Source: Powellomyces hirtus
Lineage: Eukaryota > Chytridiomycota > Chytridiomycetes > Spizellomycetales > Powellomycetaceae
Direction of reading: 5' to 3'
Length of the DNA: 64,000 bases
Assembly (NCBI GenBank): GCA_025526995.1
Contig: JAHLKG010000019.1
Span: forward strand, 496,001-560,000
Part shown: positions 8,470 through 20,151 of the stretch, one piece after another
Position numbering within the stretch: position 1 is the first letter of the stretch
Layout: each line of letters opens with the position of its first letter
Translations under genes and position numbers: made by a program
Notes under the pieces: model-generated
What the model was told of the DNA's origin: nothing
Databases searched by the model: none
Seen by the model: only the letters and a program-made list of their open reading frames with translations

Positions 8470-11400
8470 TTAAATCAAAAACTTTGGATCCATCATCATC
8501 TTCTTGGCAACGTTCTTGCCACCAAAATGTCTTCTCCCAACTCGGACAAGGACGTCCACCAAGCACGTTATCAATGCTGCAGCGCCAGTACTGTCCAGTG
8601 TGTAACTTGCTAGGGAAAAGACCAAAACGTAAAAGAGAAGAAGATGGTACTCGATGCCGTGGAGCAGCAAGTTGGTGAAGCAAGCTGGATCTGACCGTGA
8701 CAGCAAGTCATGTCGTTAGCTCTCAGAATAGTCGTACACAGAGCTAGTTGACCACTGCATACCATGGAAAAGCGCCGTGCTGTGTGATACATCAGGTGTT
8801 TTAGCCAAGAGACGTTCAACATGTGTCCGCTCTCGAACCATGTATTGGAACTCTTTCAGGTTCTGAATGAAGAAAACAACGCCGCGTGAGATAGCGAGCG
8901 CCTTTGTTGGGATCATAAGTTTAGTAAAACACATACCCGGTCAAAGAATGACTTCAAAAAGTGATTGACGGTCTCGTAGGCCCTGACTCGCGCTTCATCT
9001 ACCCCTCCAAATCGGCGCAGCTGCTTTTCAGGAGAAAGTCTCTCTGCAAAGTAACCTTAGTATTTCACTTGGAAAGATTAAAGAGTTAGTTAGAGTCACT
9101 CGAGACATACGTAGTCGTGCTGCCAGATTGCCAGCCATTTGAGTTTCCTGTAGATGATGCACGATTAGACACATCAAAGTACAAGAAAAATGCAATGCTA
9201 ATACTTACTACTTCCGCAATGACTATGCCGTATACTTTATTGAACGCCGATCTCATCTCCTTCTGCGCAAACATCTCAAAACATTGCTCATCCGTGTCAT
9301 CCAGACCTCGCCGCGGAACAAGATCAGCCTAAGCAAGAGGAGTTAGTCTTCAAGAGCGGGGAGCCCTGGATATTGAAGCCGAGATCAGACCCAATGAGAG
9401 ATGTTACCTTCTCTCGCCTCAAATACGCATTGAGTTCCCCAATATTGGTGTCCGCGCAAGGATGAATGGATCGGCCATGGATGTAGTATCCGTGACACAT
9501 CTCATCAAAGGCAAGGATGCTCAGGTTCGCCATGGACAAGACGTCAACAAAATTGAATAATTTGTTCTTATAGTATCGATCGTAGACGATCTTGCGGAAC
9601 AGAATCTAATGAAACCGTGGGTTACCAATCTGGGCACCGTCATCCCATCAATGATAATCCTGTTCCTGTACCTGAACGGCGGCTAATCCAATCCAGACCA
9701 TACCCTCAAGTGCAAAGAGCAGGATTCGATGGACGGCTCCAGGTGTGAGATTGTTCATGTCTGGTTGCGGGGTCGCGGCGTATCGGACTTGCAGTCCCTC
9801 AAAGATAAAATACATTGCCAGGAGCATAAACTCAATGTTGACCTGTCTGTACGTCTGTACCCGATGCATCAGAATTCAGGCGAGTAGACATGACGCACAT
9901 GTCGACGTCATCATACCTGCAACTCATCCCATTCGTTGGCGAGAAAGACGCTTCTCCAAACGCTGATTGGCGCTAGCTTGGGTCTTTCATCTGCCCCGCT
10001 CTGTATAATGCGTCCTTTGCTCTGCTCCCAGTCTATGAGAAAGATATCCGCAGTGCATTGCTGATACAGCTTTGTGACCACATGCAGAGCCTATGATAAC
10101 ATGCCATCACTGTGTCAGCACAATGAAAGACCGCCGAGTGAGAAATGACTCTGACTTACATAACAGGCAAGACTCGTTGCGTGCGCTGCATTTAATCGCG
10201 TCATATCTCTGTCCGAATAGGGCAGCAATACATTCAGCTCACTCTGGCTCTTGAACGCAAAGAACCAATACATTGAGAGGGTCAAGAGCAGCCAAAACAA
10301 TAATGGCGCCAGCACTTCCGCCAATATCAGAATACAGCGGACAAGATACTGCGGAATGGAGTTAGGCACTCGTAGCCCATGCTGTTGCTAATTGACGGCA
10401 TACTTACTTGGAAATCCCAACCATCTGCTGGACCGAGATTACGCGAACTCCAAGCCCGAGCTCTAAACAGGGCAAGGAACCCTCCAATGACGCAGATAAG
10501 TGCGAAAAGAACAGTGACAGCTTTCCAGAAGCTGTCCAGTTCGGTGATGTATTGTATGCCGAATTCAACCTGGACAGACGGAGTAGCCGTGATGAGCAAC
10601 TCTTTTGCGGTCTCTACGGGTTCCCAAAGGATTTCATACTGTGGGCGATGATTGGTATGAACTGTCGCTCGCGGATAATAAAGTAGCATCTCGTTCAGTA
10701 TACGTAAGGTCCACAATAGGGACATAGATCCTTCCAGTAGATTCCTTTCGAACCCTGGTGCATTCGCACTAATCAGCATGGTTTATGGAGGATCGCGCTA
10801 TAAGATAGGTACAGTACCAAAAGTGTATCTTTGAGGCTATGCGAACGGCTCGCAGAACCGAGTTCTCAACTCCACTGACAGAATCTACCACAAAGAACCG
10901 CCTGAAGAAAGTGTTGGACGCGAAATTCCATGGGTCTGGATTCAAATTGGGCTGGCGGCCGCCTGAACGATAGTTGATGAGGCGAATCGGGACGGGTATG
11001 AGCTTATCACTCTGGTCCTTGATATCTGATGAAAGGCCACATTGCTGAGTCGATTCTCTCATTGTTTGATGTTCACCGGGTTTGCGAGCTGAAACAGTTT
11101 TCATACGTACACATATCATAGAACACGGTCGACGGATATTTAGACACCAAGGACGCCAGGTTGACGGAACAAGAAGTGTCGTAGTCATGTCCAATGTTGC
11201 GCCATACACCTAGCTGATCGATGGGGTCGGAGGCGCATTTCTAGAATCAAAAGTTGAATGTTGAAGTCTTCCCCACTGACATTGAAGCTCACAAGAAAAG
11301 CCACATACCTGAAGTTGTGTCGCAACTTCTTGCAAACCAATGAACGTCCCGTTGAGGCTGTACGTGGCAAGCACCAACGGAAGACTTGAGACTCTCTGAT

Positions 11401-12931
11401 GGATAATTGTGAATGTCAGTCTGTGTGTGCCGCCCCGGAGCTGCTGGTAAATTCTACGTACCTTTTCAGCAGACACAGCAAGGGGGAGATCTATAACTTG
11501 GCTAGTGATAAATCCCGCGTCACTGGCTCCCGTAGTGTAATAAAGGGAAGGGAGCAATGGCAAGCTAATAGGAGTTTCAGGTTGAGTATTTGTCGGTCTG
11601 TGGAAAGACACAGATTTGGGCTTGCCTTGCCGATGTATCAGAGGACAGCTGTGCTCTTTGTTGAGCTATTCTCAGATAGTACTGGCAGGCGGAAGCACTG
11701 GTGTCGTATAGTTGCAAAGCGCAAAGGTTGCTCAAAGCCTCGCAGGAGCTGCTGTTCCATGCAAACTATTGGGAGACCATGGGTTACCACGATAGCGAGT
11801 CTCAATATATATAGAGTGTTTCGAACCTCACAACCCGTGGTGGCACCCATATATAGGAATGCAAATGCATCGGATCTGACAGTCAAGGATGTTGTCGTTC
11901 CTCCAGGTGCAACTACATCCTGATGATCGCTGTCAGTCGATGAAGATTATCCGGCCAGACGCAAGATCTTCCTCAGCACCTTGAAGCTGACCAGGTACGG
12001 ATTCACCAACAAACGGGACTGCACAACTTCAACAGACGCAGAGCTAACGCATTTTCCGTCTTGCTGTGACATGGGAGCTGCATTAGATGGCCATCCATCA
12101 AAACCTCATGTAGTTGTTGAACGTTACCGGAGCCGGATCATATCCTAGATCGGTTCTGCAAACGCATTGATACGAATTCGTTGCCGCAGAGTAACTCGCG
12201 GTCATGACGGTATCCGAGCATGGAATGCACGCGGAAAGATCTAATGTGGGATAGGTGTTGGAAGGACAGTCGGTGCAGACTGCCGCTGCCAGTTGTGCGC
12301 CTGTATTGTCCCTCTCAGCTGTTGTACATGAACGAGAAAAAGTGAGGACAGTTTCAAATGGCTCACAACGTTCAAAAGGGTTGTAGTACCAACCCAGATA
12401 CTGATTCGCGTTGCAACTGCATTGATTTCCCGATGCACTTGGATTTCCCGCTTGTGCGCAAGAGTGGCAGAACCGCTCGTCTACGGATGCATACTATAAA
12501 CGAAGACCGTTAACCAGCCATCACTGAGCAGCATGCGCTAATTTTGTGTTAAGGAATATTACCTCCCCAGTAGGGCATTCCACGCAGAGCTTTTCAGGAA
12601 GTATCCCAGTGGCATTTGTCCGGTAGAATCCAAGCGCACAGATACATTTTCCTAAGGTCGAGCCATTTGTTGGTTTTTTTTTTACGTTCTCTGTAATATG
12701 CTTCTGTCTAGCAGATTTGGACAGCAAACCTGATGGACCAACAATTTGATTCGTAAGGCAGCTTGTGCAGGCTAGCTGTTGGGGGTCCCATTGGAGGCCA
12801 GGCGAGCAGTCCGGAACGAGAATTGGGGGGCTTGACAGAGTCACCAATGACTGCGCTTCGGATGAGGGACAAGAAAAGGACAGATGCAAGCCTACGAGCA
12901 ACGTATGCAGGAGGGCGGTGTGGCGTCTCAT
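8470..12931 (-). CDS. TMEM67: Meckelin (TMEM67), ciliary transition-zone receptor
   Basis: Multi-exon gene, roughly 15-17 exons. The product starts with a signal peptide (LLHTLLVGLHLSFSCPSSEAQ), then cysteine-rich repeats such as CSPGLQWDPQQLACTSC, GKCICALGFY and RFCHSCAQAGN. The middle carries SSCEALSNLCALQLYDTSA and ANGTF-type motifs. Several membrane segments follow, e.g. LFWLLLTLSMYWFFAFKSQS, then IFLIDWEQSKG and VWRSVFLANEWDELQ. The C-terminal part has CHGYYIHGRSIHPCADTN and the terminal KKMMMDPKFLI, which match animal meckelin (GYYIHGRSVHGHADTN; DQRFLI end). Exon 1 is 12563-12931 and exon 2 is 12128-12493. Meckelin sits in the ciliary transition zone, so this points to a flagellated fungus. 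It is divergent from PUS3 across about 275 bp. Some middle splice sites are inferred. Confidence 0.93.
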
Positions 12932-13205
12932 GACTTTTGGGAACTTTGACCGGGCTCCAACATTGACAGCACCCGGTCCGGGAATTGGAAAGTTCTGGCT
13001 TACCTAACGCACGACGCGGAAACGAACTCGCGGAAAACAAACAACCTTTTGCTTTATCGGCGGCCTTGCGCAAAACCAGCCACTACGGACGGCTAGGTTC
13101 AGTCTGGCAGGACTCCCGTTTGCTGCGATTCTCCGCAGCGCGAGTGCTATCATTGCACGCCCTACATCAAAGTTTGCCACCACTGCCTTGCTCCATTGTC
13201 GAACG

Positions 13206-14657
13206 ATGGCTTCCAGTACAAGCTACTCGGAATGGTCCAAGGAATCACTGATTGCCCGGATCGCCGAACTGGAGCGGGGTCAGAAGTCAATCATGCCATC
13301 AAAAAGTCTCAAAACCCCAGCGATGCCAAATCCTCCTGACCGAAGAAAGCACAAGAAGACAGCAACACAGCGACCGTTCAACTTTTCCGCCAACCCGTCA
13401 CGACCGATCGCTCTGCGGATATCATACCTTGGATGGGCGTACCACGGTCTGACAGCGCAAGAAGCAGACACTGTACCGACAATTGAATCACATCTTTACC
13501 ACGCATTAACGACAACGCGTCTAATTCCGGACCGCAAATCATGTGGATTCTCCCGTTGTGGGCGGACCGATAGAGGAGTTAGTGCTTTTGAGCAAGTCGT
13601 CGGACTGTGGATCAGAACCGCCTTACCGGTCGGATCAGGTGGAACCGTGGCTTGGGAAGATGTGGACAAGACCAAGCGGGACGGAGGGATCGACAAGTGC
13701 TCGGAGACTCAAGGGGAACTGGACTACATTGGCATTTTGAACAAGATTCTACCGGAAGACATCAGAGTTCTCTCATGGTCCCCTGTCGAGCCAACATTTG
13801 ATGCTCGCTTCGGATGTGCGTATCGGCGATATAAATACTTTTTCCCAGCAGACGCGCTGGACATAAGCGCGATGCGGGCAGCTGCAAAACAATATGTCGG
13901 AGTTCATGACTTCCGAAACTTTTGCAAAGTCGATCCTGCAAAGAACATCACGAGCTATGAACGACGCGTGCTGGATGCTGACGTGAGACCGTTAGGACAC
14001 GAAGACGATGAGAACTGGACCGACAGCACCGGCATGTTGGAGCCCGCCACGGGGAAGTCGGTCGAGCCGAACCAGTTTTACGTATTTGTCGTGAAAGGCC
14101 ATGCATTTTTGTGGCATCAGGTCCGATGCATGATGGCGATTCTGTATCTCGTGGGTTCACACAAGGAGGACGCGACATTGCCGTCAATGTTGATGGATCT
14201 GAGCCTCCATCCGTCCGATAGTGGGCGACCGACTTACGACATGGCGAGTGAAATTCCTCTTGTGCTGGTAGACTGCGGCTACCCTGATGGCACATTTACG
14301 TGGCAATGTACAGATGAGCAATCACACAAGACTGAACGTAGGCTCAATGCGTTGTGGCGAGGCCACGCTACGAAGGCTGTGCAAGTGGCGCGATTGATTG
14401 ACGGTCTCGATATACCCGTGACTGATGGTCCTCATTACTGCAGTCCTCCTGATGTTGTGCGAGGAAACGGCAAGTATGTGCCGGTCATGAAAAGGCCACG
14501 GTGCGACTCTATCCAGGAGCGGCAACGCAAAGGAGCGGACGCCAAAAGCCGGAAGCGACGGGAGGTGGACGCGGATATGCAAGCGATGACACCCATGGAT
14601 CTCACGGGGTCCGACTCGGTCCCATCGGATCAGTCTAAAAAAGCGAGAATACAGTAA
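13206..14657 (+). CDS. PUS3: tRNA pseudouridine synthase 3 (Deg1 family)
   Basis: Converts U38/U39 in the anticodon arm of tRNAs to pseudouridine (family knowledge). It is an intronless frame of 483 codons from the ATG at 13206 (MASSTSYSEWSKESL); an in-frame ATG at 13188 is less likely. The N-terminal helix is LIARIAELERGQK, typical of Pus3. The catalytic motif CGRTDRGVSAF holds the nucleophilic Asp. Other TruA-fold blocks are ALRISYLGWAYHGL, FDARFGCAYRRYKYFF, VGVHDFRNFCKVDP and FLWHQVRCMMAILYLVG. The C-terminal tail is basic (KSRKRREVD). Intron-free structure is unusual for this window. Confidence 0.94.
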   Translation: MASSTSYSEWSKESLIARIAELERGQKSIMPSKSLKTPAMPNPPDRRKHKKTATQRPFNFSANPSRPIALRISYLGWAYHGLTAQEADTVPTIESHLYHALTTTRLIPDRKSCGFSRCGRTDRGVSAFEQVVGLWIRTALPVGSGGTVAWEDVDKTKRDGGIDKCSETQGELDYIGILNKILPEDIRVLSWSPVEPTFDARFGCAYRRYKYFFPADALDISAMRAAAKQYVGVHDFRNFCKVDPAKNITSYERRVLDADVRPLGHEDDENWTDSTGMLEPATGKSVEPNQFYVFVVKGHAFLWHQVRCMMAILYLVGSHKEDATLPSMLMDLSLHPSDSGRPTYDMASEIPLVLVDCGYPDGTFTWQCTDEQSHKTERRLNALWRGHATKAVQVARLIDGLDIPVTDGPHYCSPPDVVRGNGKYVPVMKRPRCDSIQERQRKGADAKSRKRREVDADMQAMTPMDLTGSDSVPSDQSKKARIQ

Positions 14658-14894
14658 TATCTCATTTAGTAAGCGGGGCAGCAGTATATAGCGCTGATCT
14701 TCTTCTAGACCAGTAGGCGTAGCATTTCATATTACATACAGGGCGACACACCGCCAAATTTTGCTCATAGGAATGCGATTCAGTGTCCCAAGCTATGTAC
14801 ACAGGAGCTTTATGGCTTATGGCCGCAACTTCTCGCGCCTGCCTCAAAGATAGGTTGAGAGCGTAGAGAGAAGCAGCCGTCGAAAAGACTGTGC

Positions 14895-17753
14895 TCAGCG
14901 CCAATGACTTGGCTGCGGGTGATATGCCTTGGCGCGTTTCCTCGAAGGAGAGCGAGATCTGTCGCTCGCATCACCGTGAGCATGTCTTGTGGATGATGCT
15001 CGACCACGTGAACGAGACCTGGATCGAGACCGAGAGCGTGATCGTGACGCAGAGTAATCGCGCCTTCTCGCATGGTGTATCCTATGGTCTTTATCCCTCC
15101 TATCTTGCGTGACTCCTGTAGGACGTCGTCGATGGGATGGCGATTCTGAGCGAGAAGGCTGCCGCAGCTTTTCTCGTCGATGGTGCCTTGGAGACTGGGA
15201 ACCACTCCTAGACTCAGAGCGAGAATGGGAAGAATATCTACCGCTGTTGGAATCGCGCCTTCTCCTCGGAAAATCTGCGATTCTGCGCTTTTTGCGATCG
15301 CGAGATCTTGAGCGAAATGGGCGTCTCCCACGCGGAGAATGCTCCTTTTGACTCTTTATTTTGCGACTAACGCGGCCCCGCGACGGAGAGCGAGAGCGAG
15401 CTCGTGACCAAGACCGGGATCGCGTGCGGGACTTGCGTTGACTGGAGCCACTGGCCCGCTGACTGCGAACTTCACCCATGCTACTATCACGGGACGGTGA
15501 TCGAGACCGTGATGAGGACGACCGGCGTTCCCGCCTCGTCAAATTCGACCTACTGGAATATCTATCACGAGGCTGCGACCTTGTCTTTGTGGCATGTGGC
15601 GGTTCTGCAGAAGACTCTGTATTGCTTGTGCGCGACGACTTTGTAGCTTCGACTTCGCAACCAGTTCTGTCGGAAGCAACCAGATCATTAGGCAAACGTG
15701 ACACGTTTTGTTCTCGTCATCACCAAACTACACCAAGACTCGCACCTAACAGGTGGCTTCACCTCGCCTTTGTAGCTTACAACCGTGTCCCGTAAACCGC
15801 GGACGAGGAGTTTCTCATCGAGCGACTTCTGTACTTGCCGTGTCTCATCTGCGCGGACTGCGAATGAGAAGCAAGCCACACGGAATGGGAAGGAATGGGA
15901 TGTAACAACGTTAGCCAAGTCTTTCGCGGAGATGTGCACATGAAGGGCAGCGCACAGCCCAAACATCATGCATGAAGGGAAAATAGCAAAAACTATGCTG
16001 CGGCGGCTGTCTGACTTTGTTTGTCCAGAGCCAATTGGGCTTTCAGCTTCAATCGTTCAAGTGGAGTCAAGCGTTTTGGTGGTGCGGAATCAGTTAGACT
16101 ACTTGAGGCCGAAGAGGAGCCAGTGACCACTCGACGATTTAAACTAGAAGTTCCACATACAAAATGAATACAACTCAAGCAAACATGGTGCGATTCACAT
16201 TGGAAATGCATCTTCCTGAACTAACCCGTTGATACTAAGATCCACAGATCCTTGTTTGGCGCTGGATTCTCCTGGGCCCCATCCACTTGGCGACCTTCCC
16301 GTATTCACCTCGTCTGTCCCAAATTCCGTGATGTATTCGACTGAATCCTCGCCCTCCGGGCTATTGAGTCGCCCAGGTCTAGTCTCTCTGACCGGCGACT
16401 GACCACTAATAATCATATCGTGTCAGCTGACACGTAAGAGAAAGTTTACAGATCACTTTTGTCACAAACCCTCCATAGGGCGCATACGAGGGACTTGCGC
16501 GTCTTTTGGGACCAGGTGACCGCCTGAAGCCGATAGCATCCCGTCCATTGTTTCGCTGACGTTTGATGCTTTTGTGTCTTCTAGCATGATGCAGCTAAAT
16601 GTGGGACCTTTGAGCAAATCAAGCGTTTTGCTGAAAAGGGCCTGTTCTCCAGTACCTTTGCCGCCTCCTTTTCACCCAATTCTTTCTCCTCTTCATCCCG
16701 TCTGACTTCATACAACCGCCGGTATACGTTGCCGATTCCATAGGCTTTGGCCATGTTGTTCAACGATGATACTTCATCATCATCCAGCTCGTCTAGAACG
16801 TGGAAGATATCCGCGTGCCGGAGCAGAGACGGTGATGCCGAATCTTTGTCCTCGCCTTCGTCATCATCCTCTTGTCCCTCATTTGCAGCTGGGGTCCCGT
16901 AATTGTATCCAATGGCTGCCTTAGCAGGTTGCATAACTCTGTAAAAGCAGTTAGAGTGCGTTCGGACCTTTTCACGATGATACATGTACATACTCCGGCG
17001 CCATTTTTCCAGATTCGGGCTTGCGCTTCAACAGCAATTCATTCCATTCCTCATCAACACGTTGCAGTACTGCCTGCTCCGTTTCTGAGAATGAAATCAG
17101 AGTCGTTTTTTTCATGATATCGATCAGTTCTCCGAGCCCACGTACTCTCCATTCGCTCGCTCTCCACCAAATCGCGGTATCTCTCAAAGTTTAGTTCTTC
17201 CTCTAGCTCCTCCACCTCTTCGTGTGGTTGATGGGCAGTTTCCGCCGGCAAAAAATCCAGTAGCTGGCGCCCATCGAATCGATCTATCCTGGTCTCTCCG
17301 TCACCCTGCCATTTCAAACTATATGATGCATCATAAGTATACACACCATTCTCCACCACTACAAATTGTTGATACACACAGATTTTCTTGATTTTCGTGG
17401 AAGTAAAATTGCTGTGCGTCGGGATATCTTTCGCCTGCATACGTGTTGGTGAATTCACACAGCCGTTGAACAAAATGCATGGCGAGAGAGCATACAAGCA
17501 GAACCGGTGATCCGCAAGAGCTGAGCAGGATCGACAAGCTTTGACTATTTGGAAATGTCATTTTCTGTTAGGAACAGTTCGGAGAGGAAGTGCACTGACT
17601 TTGTAATAAAGGGCTCGCCGCTGAGCTCGGGCCTTGTGATCGACCATAGCGGCGGTAAGCTTCTTTTCTTGTGCTCTCTGCAGGACAAGCACATTAGGCT
17701 AGGAAGACCAATGAAAGATGCTACACACAGGTACGTACTGCAGCATGCCACAT
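14895..17753 (-). CDS. CLASRP: CLASRP-like SR splicing regulator (SWAP N-terminal family)
   Basis: Exon 1 (17739-17753) encodes only MWHAA; exon 2 (17600-17677) continues RAQEKKLTAAMVDHKARAQR, matching the MWHEARKQERKI...MVDYKRRAERR start of animal CLASRP. Later exons contain DRFDGRQLLDFL, NFERYRDLVESER, KAAIGYNYGTP, an acidic stretch, LNNMAKAYGIGNVYRRLY and TPLERLKLKAQLALDKQ, all in the family's order. The last part is an RS domain (RSRSRSRSRSRSRGRASS and many SPS/RSR units) ending at 14895. The joining exons around 15700-16010 are inferred: splice at CAAA/GTCAGA near 16010 and GTTAG/GTGCGAG near 15740 keeps the frame open. If the 16010 splice is wrong the protein would stop at 15993. Acts in the nucleus on alternative splicing. 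Confidence 0.82.
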
Positions 17754-17789
17754 GTCTGCTGCTCTTCAGGAGAAACGCCTTGGAGTCAG

Positions 17790-17844
17790 AACAACCAGCA
17801 TGTGTGCACAATCCAACATCAACAGTGCACACATGCTGGTTGTT
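17790..17844. repeat. Perfect 20-bp inverted repeat upstream of CLASRP
   Basis: Arms 17790-17809 (AACAACCAGCATGTGTGCAC) and 17825-17844 are exact reverse complements, separated by 15 nt. The element starts 37 bp upstream of the CLASRP start codon, so it lies in the promoter or 5' UTR. Confidence 0.9.
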
Positions 17845-18383
17845 CGCGTAGCAAGCACATGCGGCTGTGCGGGCGCGTCCCGACTCACCGCTGACTATAA
17901 AAGCGCTTCACCCAGCAAGCAGCCCCCCGCCTTGCCTTCACCGACCGAGACCACGCGGTCAGTCGCGGAGACAGACTACACCCAACGGTAGGTACCTTTT
18001 AAGCTTCAACCGTACCTCAACCTGCATACTGACCGACCACCTTTTCCATATCTGCAGTCTTTGACAGGGCGAGAAACAAGTCTGCGTGCACAACGACAGA
18101 ACAAGCTTGGCAGCACGCTGGGAATGGAATATGGCAGGCGCATGACGCACACAACCCCTTCCCCCATCCCACCTCCTGTACATCCCCCTCAAATGGTCCG
18201 TGCGTAACGAACGCATGGGCCGATGTAAAACCCCTGCTACGGACTCGTGTCCACGGGGTCTGGATTATATTCCAAATATAAAGGGAATGTGTTTCAGCTC
18301 CACACTACACTAAATCTATATTAAACTACGATGAGGCTATTGAAAACTACGTATTGGGTAAAAGGTGCGCAAAGTTGAGCCAT
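17845..18383 (+). other. Spacer with a possible unassigned spliced transcript
   Basis: Plus strand shows ACTATAAAAG (TATA-like) at about 17893 and a plausible intron from the donor CG/GTAGGTAC (about 17990) to TATCTGCAG/ at about 18059, with a CTGAC branch-like site. The flanking sequence has only short ORFs. It could be a short non-coding transcript, or nothing. The minus strand of this spacer holds the 3' flank of DGAT2. Confidence 0.25.
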
Positions 18384-19656
18384 CTATTCGATGAACCGCA
18401 TCTCACGTTTTCTGTTGGGAGCATATTTGTCCTTGTGGTCGTCCCAGATGGCTTGCAAGGCATCAAGGTACTTGTTTTGATACTCAATGAGCAGCTCTTG
18501 GCTAGGGTTCTCAGTTTTGGGACATTCGATGGGAACACCAACTGCAGCGAGATTGTTAGACACGGTATATCATACATAGAATGAAGACCTGCATTGCCAC
18601 TTACCAACAGATACCACCGGCCGGCGGTATGGCAGGATTCCCACGTTGTAGTTAAAAATACCCCGTCCAAAGAACAATGGGGGAGCGAATGTCAAATACT
18701 TTTGGAACAGCGTTTGCACGGTCCGGATGAGGGAGCCGGGAGGATTGTTAACCTGGTCCCAAATGTCTGTTTGCAGTAGGAGATACCAGTAAGCAATCAA
18801 TCTCTACTTGTAAGCGGAGATAAGCTGATGTACACAAACCATTTTCACCAAAGGAGAAAACTGGGACCAAGTTGGAACCATTTCGGAGAGCGACTTTGAT
18901 GAACCCTAACCGTTTCCGGACAGTAAGATCTGCAGTGCCGGGGAAAGCATGGAGGGACTCAGTTGCACCACCAACAACAATCATGCAGGAGTGTCCAGGG
19001 CCCTTGTTGAGAATGTTGTCACATGATCGGCGACTGACAGAGCAAATGCCAAGCGCTGTAAGAAATGGAAAGAAAGGTCAAGACCCGACTGACTAAGCTT
19101 GGTTTGGAAGATGCGCCTCCACATACACAGAAGGACCTCACGCCACAGAGGAAGATTGAAATTGGTTTGCAGTGTCATCAATCGAACGTTGATTCCGGGA
19201 AATTTCCCAGCAAAGTCCGAAGCTTCAGTCGCAAAGTTCAACCAGGAACCGAGGGCGATGATACCTAGATTCAACGGACACACATCCTTGAGTTAGCGCT
19301 TGTTACACATTAGCATTGGAGATAATCAACTTACCGTGAGGGTGGTATCCAAAAAGATAGTTTTTAGACGGGTCCAGCTCTGCCGTCTTCACCAGAGCCA
19401 TTGGGAAATAGTCCTTCATCCACCTCCACATCGGGAATTTGCGGAACAGCATGATTCGTCTTCCACCCGTCTCTGACGAAGGGTCGAGGGCCATAAAGAC
19501 AATGTATGCAAGTACCCATGGAGTGTATTGCGGCGTGATGAGGGCGTAGAGGAAGATGGTAAGGAGGATTGGTATGCAGACAACCCAGAAGGTAATAGAT
19601 GCCGTTTGCCGACGTCGCGGCATCGGCAGGCTAAGAGGAGCCCATTGGACGACCAT
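18384..19656 (-). CDS. DGAT2: Diacylglycerol O-acyltransferase 2 (DGAT2/DGA1 family)
   Basis: Makes triacylglycerol from diacylglycerol and acyl-CoA on the ER and lipid droplets. Five exons, 19656-19335, 19264-19127, 19055-18840, 18766-18605 and 18541-18384, give 331 residues. The N-terminus has a hydrophobic hairpin (ITFWVVCIPILLTIFLYALI), then LDPSKNYLFGYHPHG with the catalytic HPHG. Next come FPGINVRLMTLQTNF, SMIVVGGATESL-type signature (CMIVVGGATESLHAFPG) and RLGFIKVALRNGSNLVPVFS, which is the DGAT2 lipid-binding block. The C-terminus is FFGRGIFNYNVGILPYRRP and GKP-like VGVPIECPK. Start at 19656 (MVVQWAPL) was chosen as the first ATG giving a family-like length. Chytrid zoospores store lipid, which fits. 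Confidence 0.94.
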
Positions 19657-20151
19657 ATTTGCAGCGATATATATCTGATGTATATGAGGAGGGTGTGACA
19701 GATGGAGCCGTGACAAGGTCACTAGGCCAGCAGTCGGTGTCGGGATAGCTGAATGAGTTCGAGTTTTGGAGAGCGCAAGGTCCTTGTCCTTGTCCTTTTC
19801 CGAATTATGCCGCTATATATGGTGTGGTTGTCCGAGCCCTTGCGATGCGACGGAATGCGGTTCAGCAGTGCGACGGACTTCGGACCGAAGAATGACCCGC
19901 CTGGTATCTATAGCACATACAGTGAGAGTACCGTACCTCATAGTGTAGAGCAGAGCAAACGCTTTTTGTGGCGGGCGAGGCTCTCACGTTTGCGTTCCAC
20001 GCGCGTGTTTGCGGCATTTTCAGCCGTTTCCACATGTAACCCACGCTACGAGCCTCAAATCAGGCAATTTTTGCGCAACAAAATCGCTACAATCCGGAGC
20101 TGCAGCGGCAGGGCGGGAGGAAGTCGGATTTGACAGATTATCTTTGCGTTG
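19657..20151. other. Divergent promoter region, DGAT2 and DEAD-box helicase
   Basis: Head-to-head spacer of about 495 bp. A TATATA run lies at about 19813-19819. No coding sequence is convincing here. Confidence 0.45.

Noticed and set aside
14895..15704. SR-rich minus-strand frame as a separate gene
   Set aside because: It has no ATG at its start (first possible codon is GTG) and can be joined in frame to the CLASRP exons; CLASRP ends in an RS domain.
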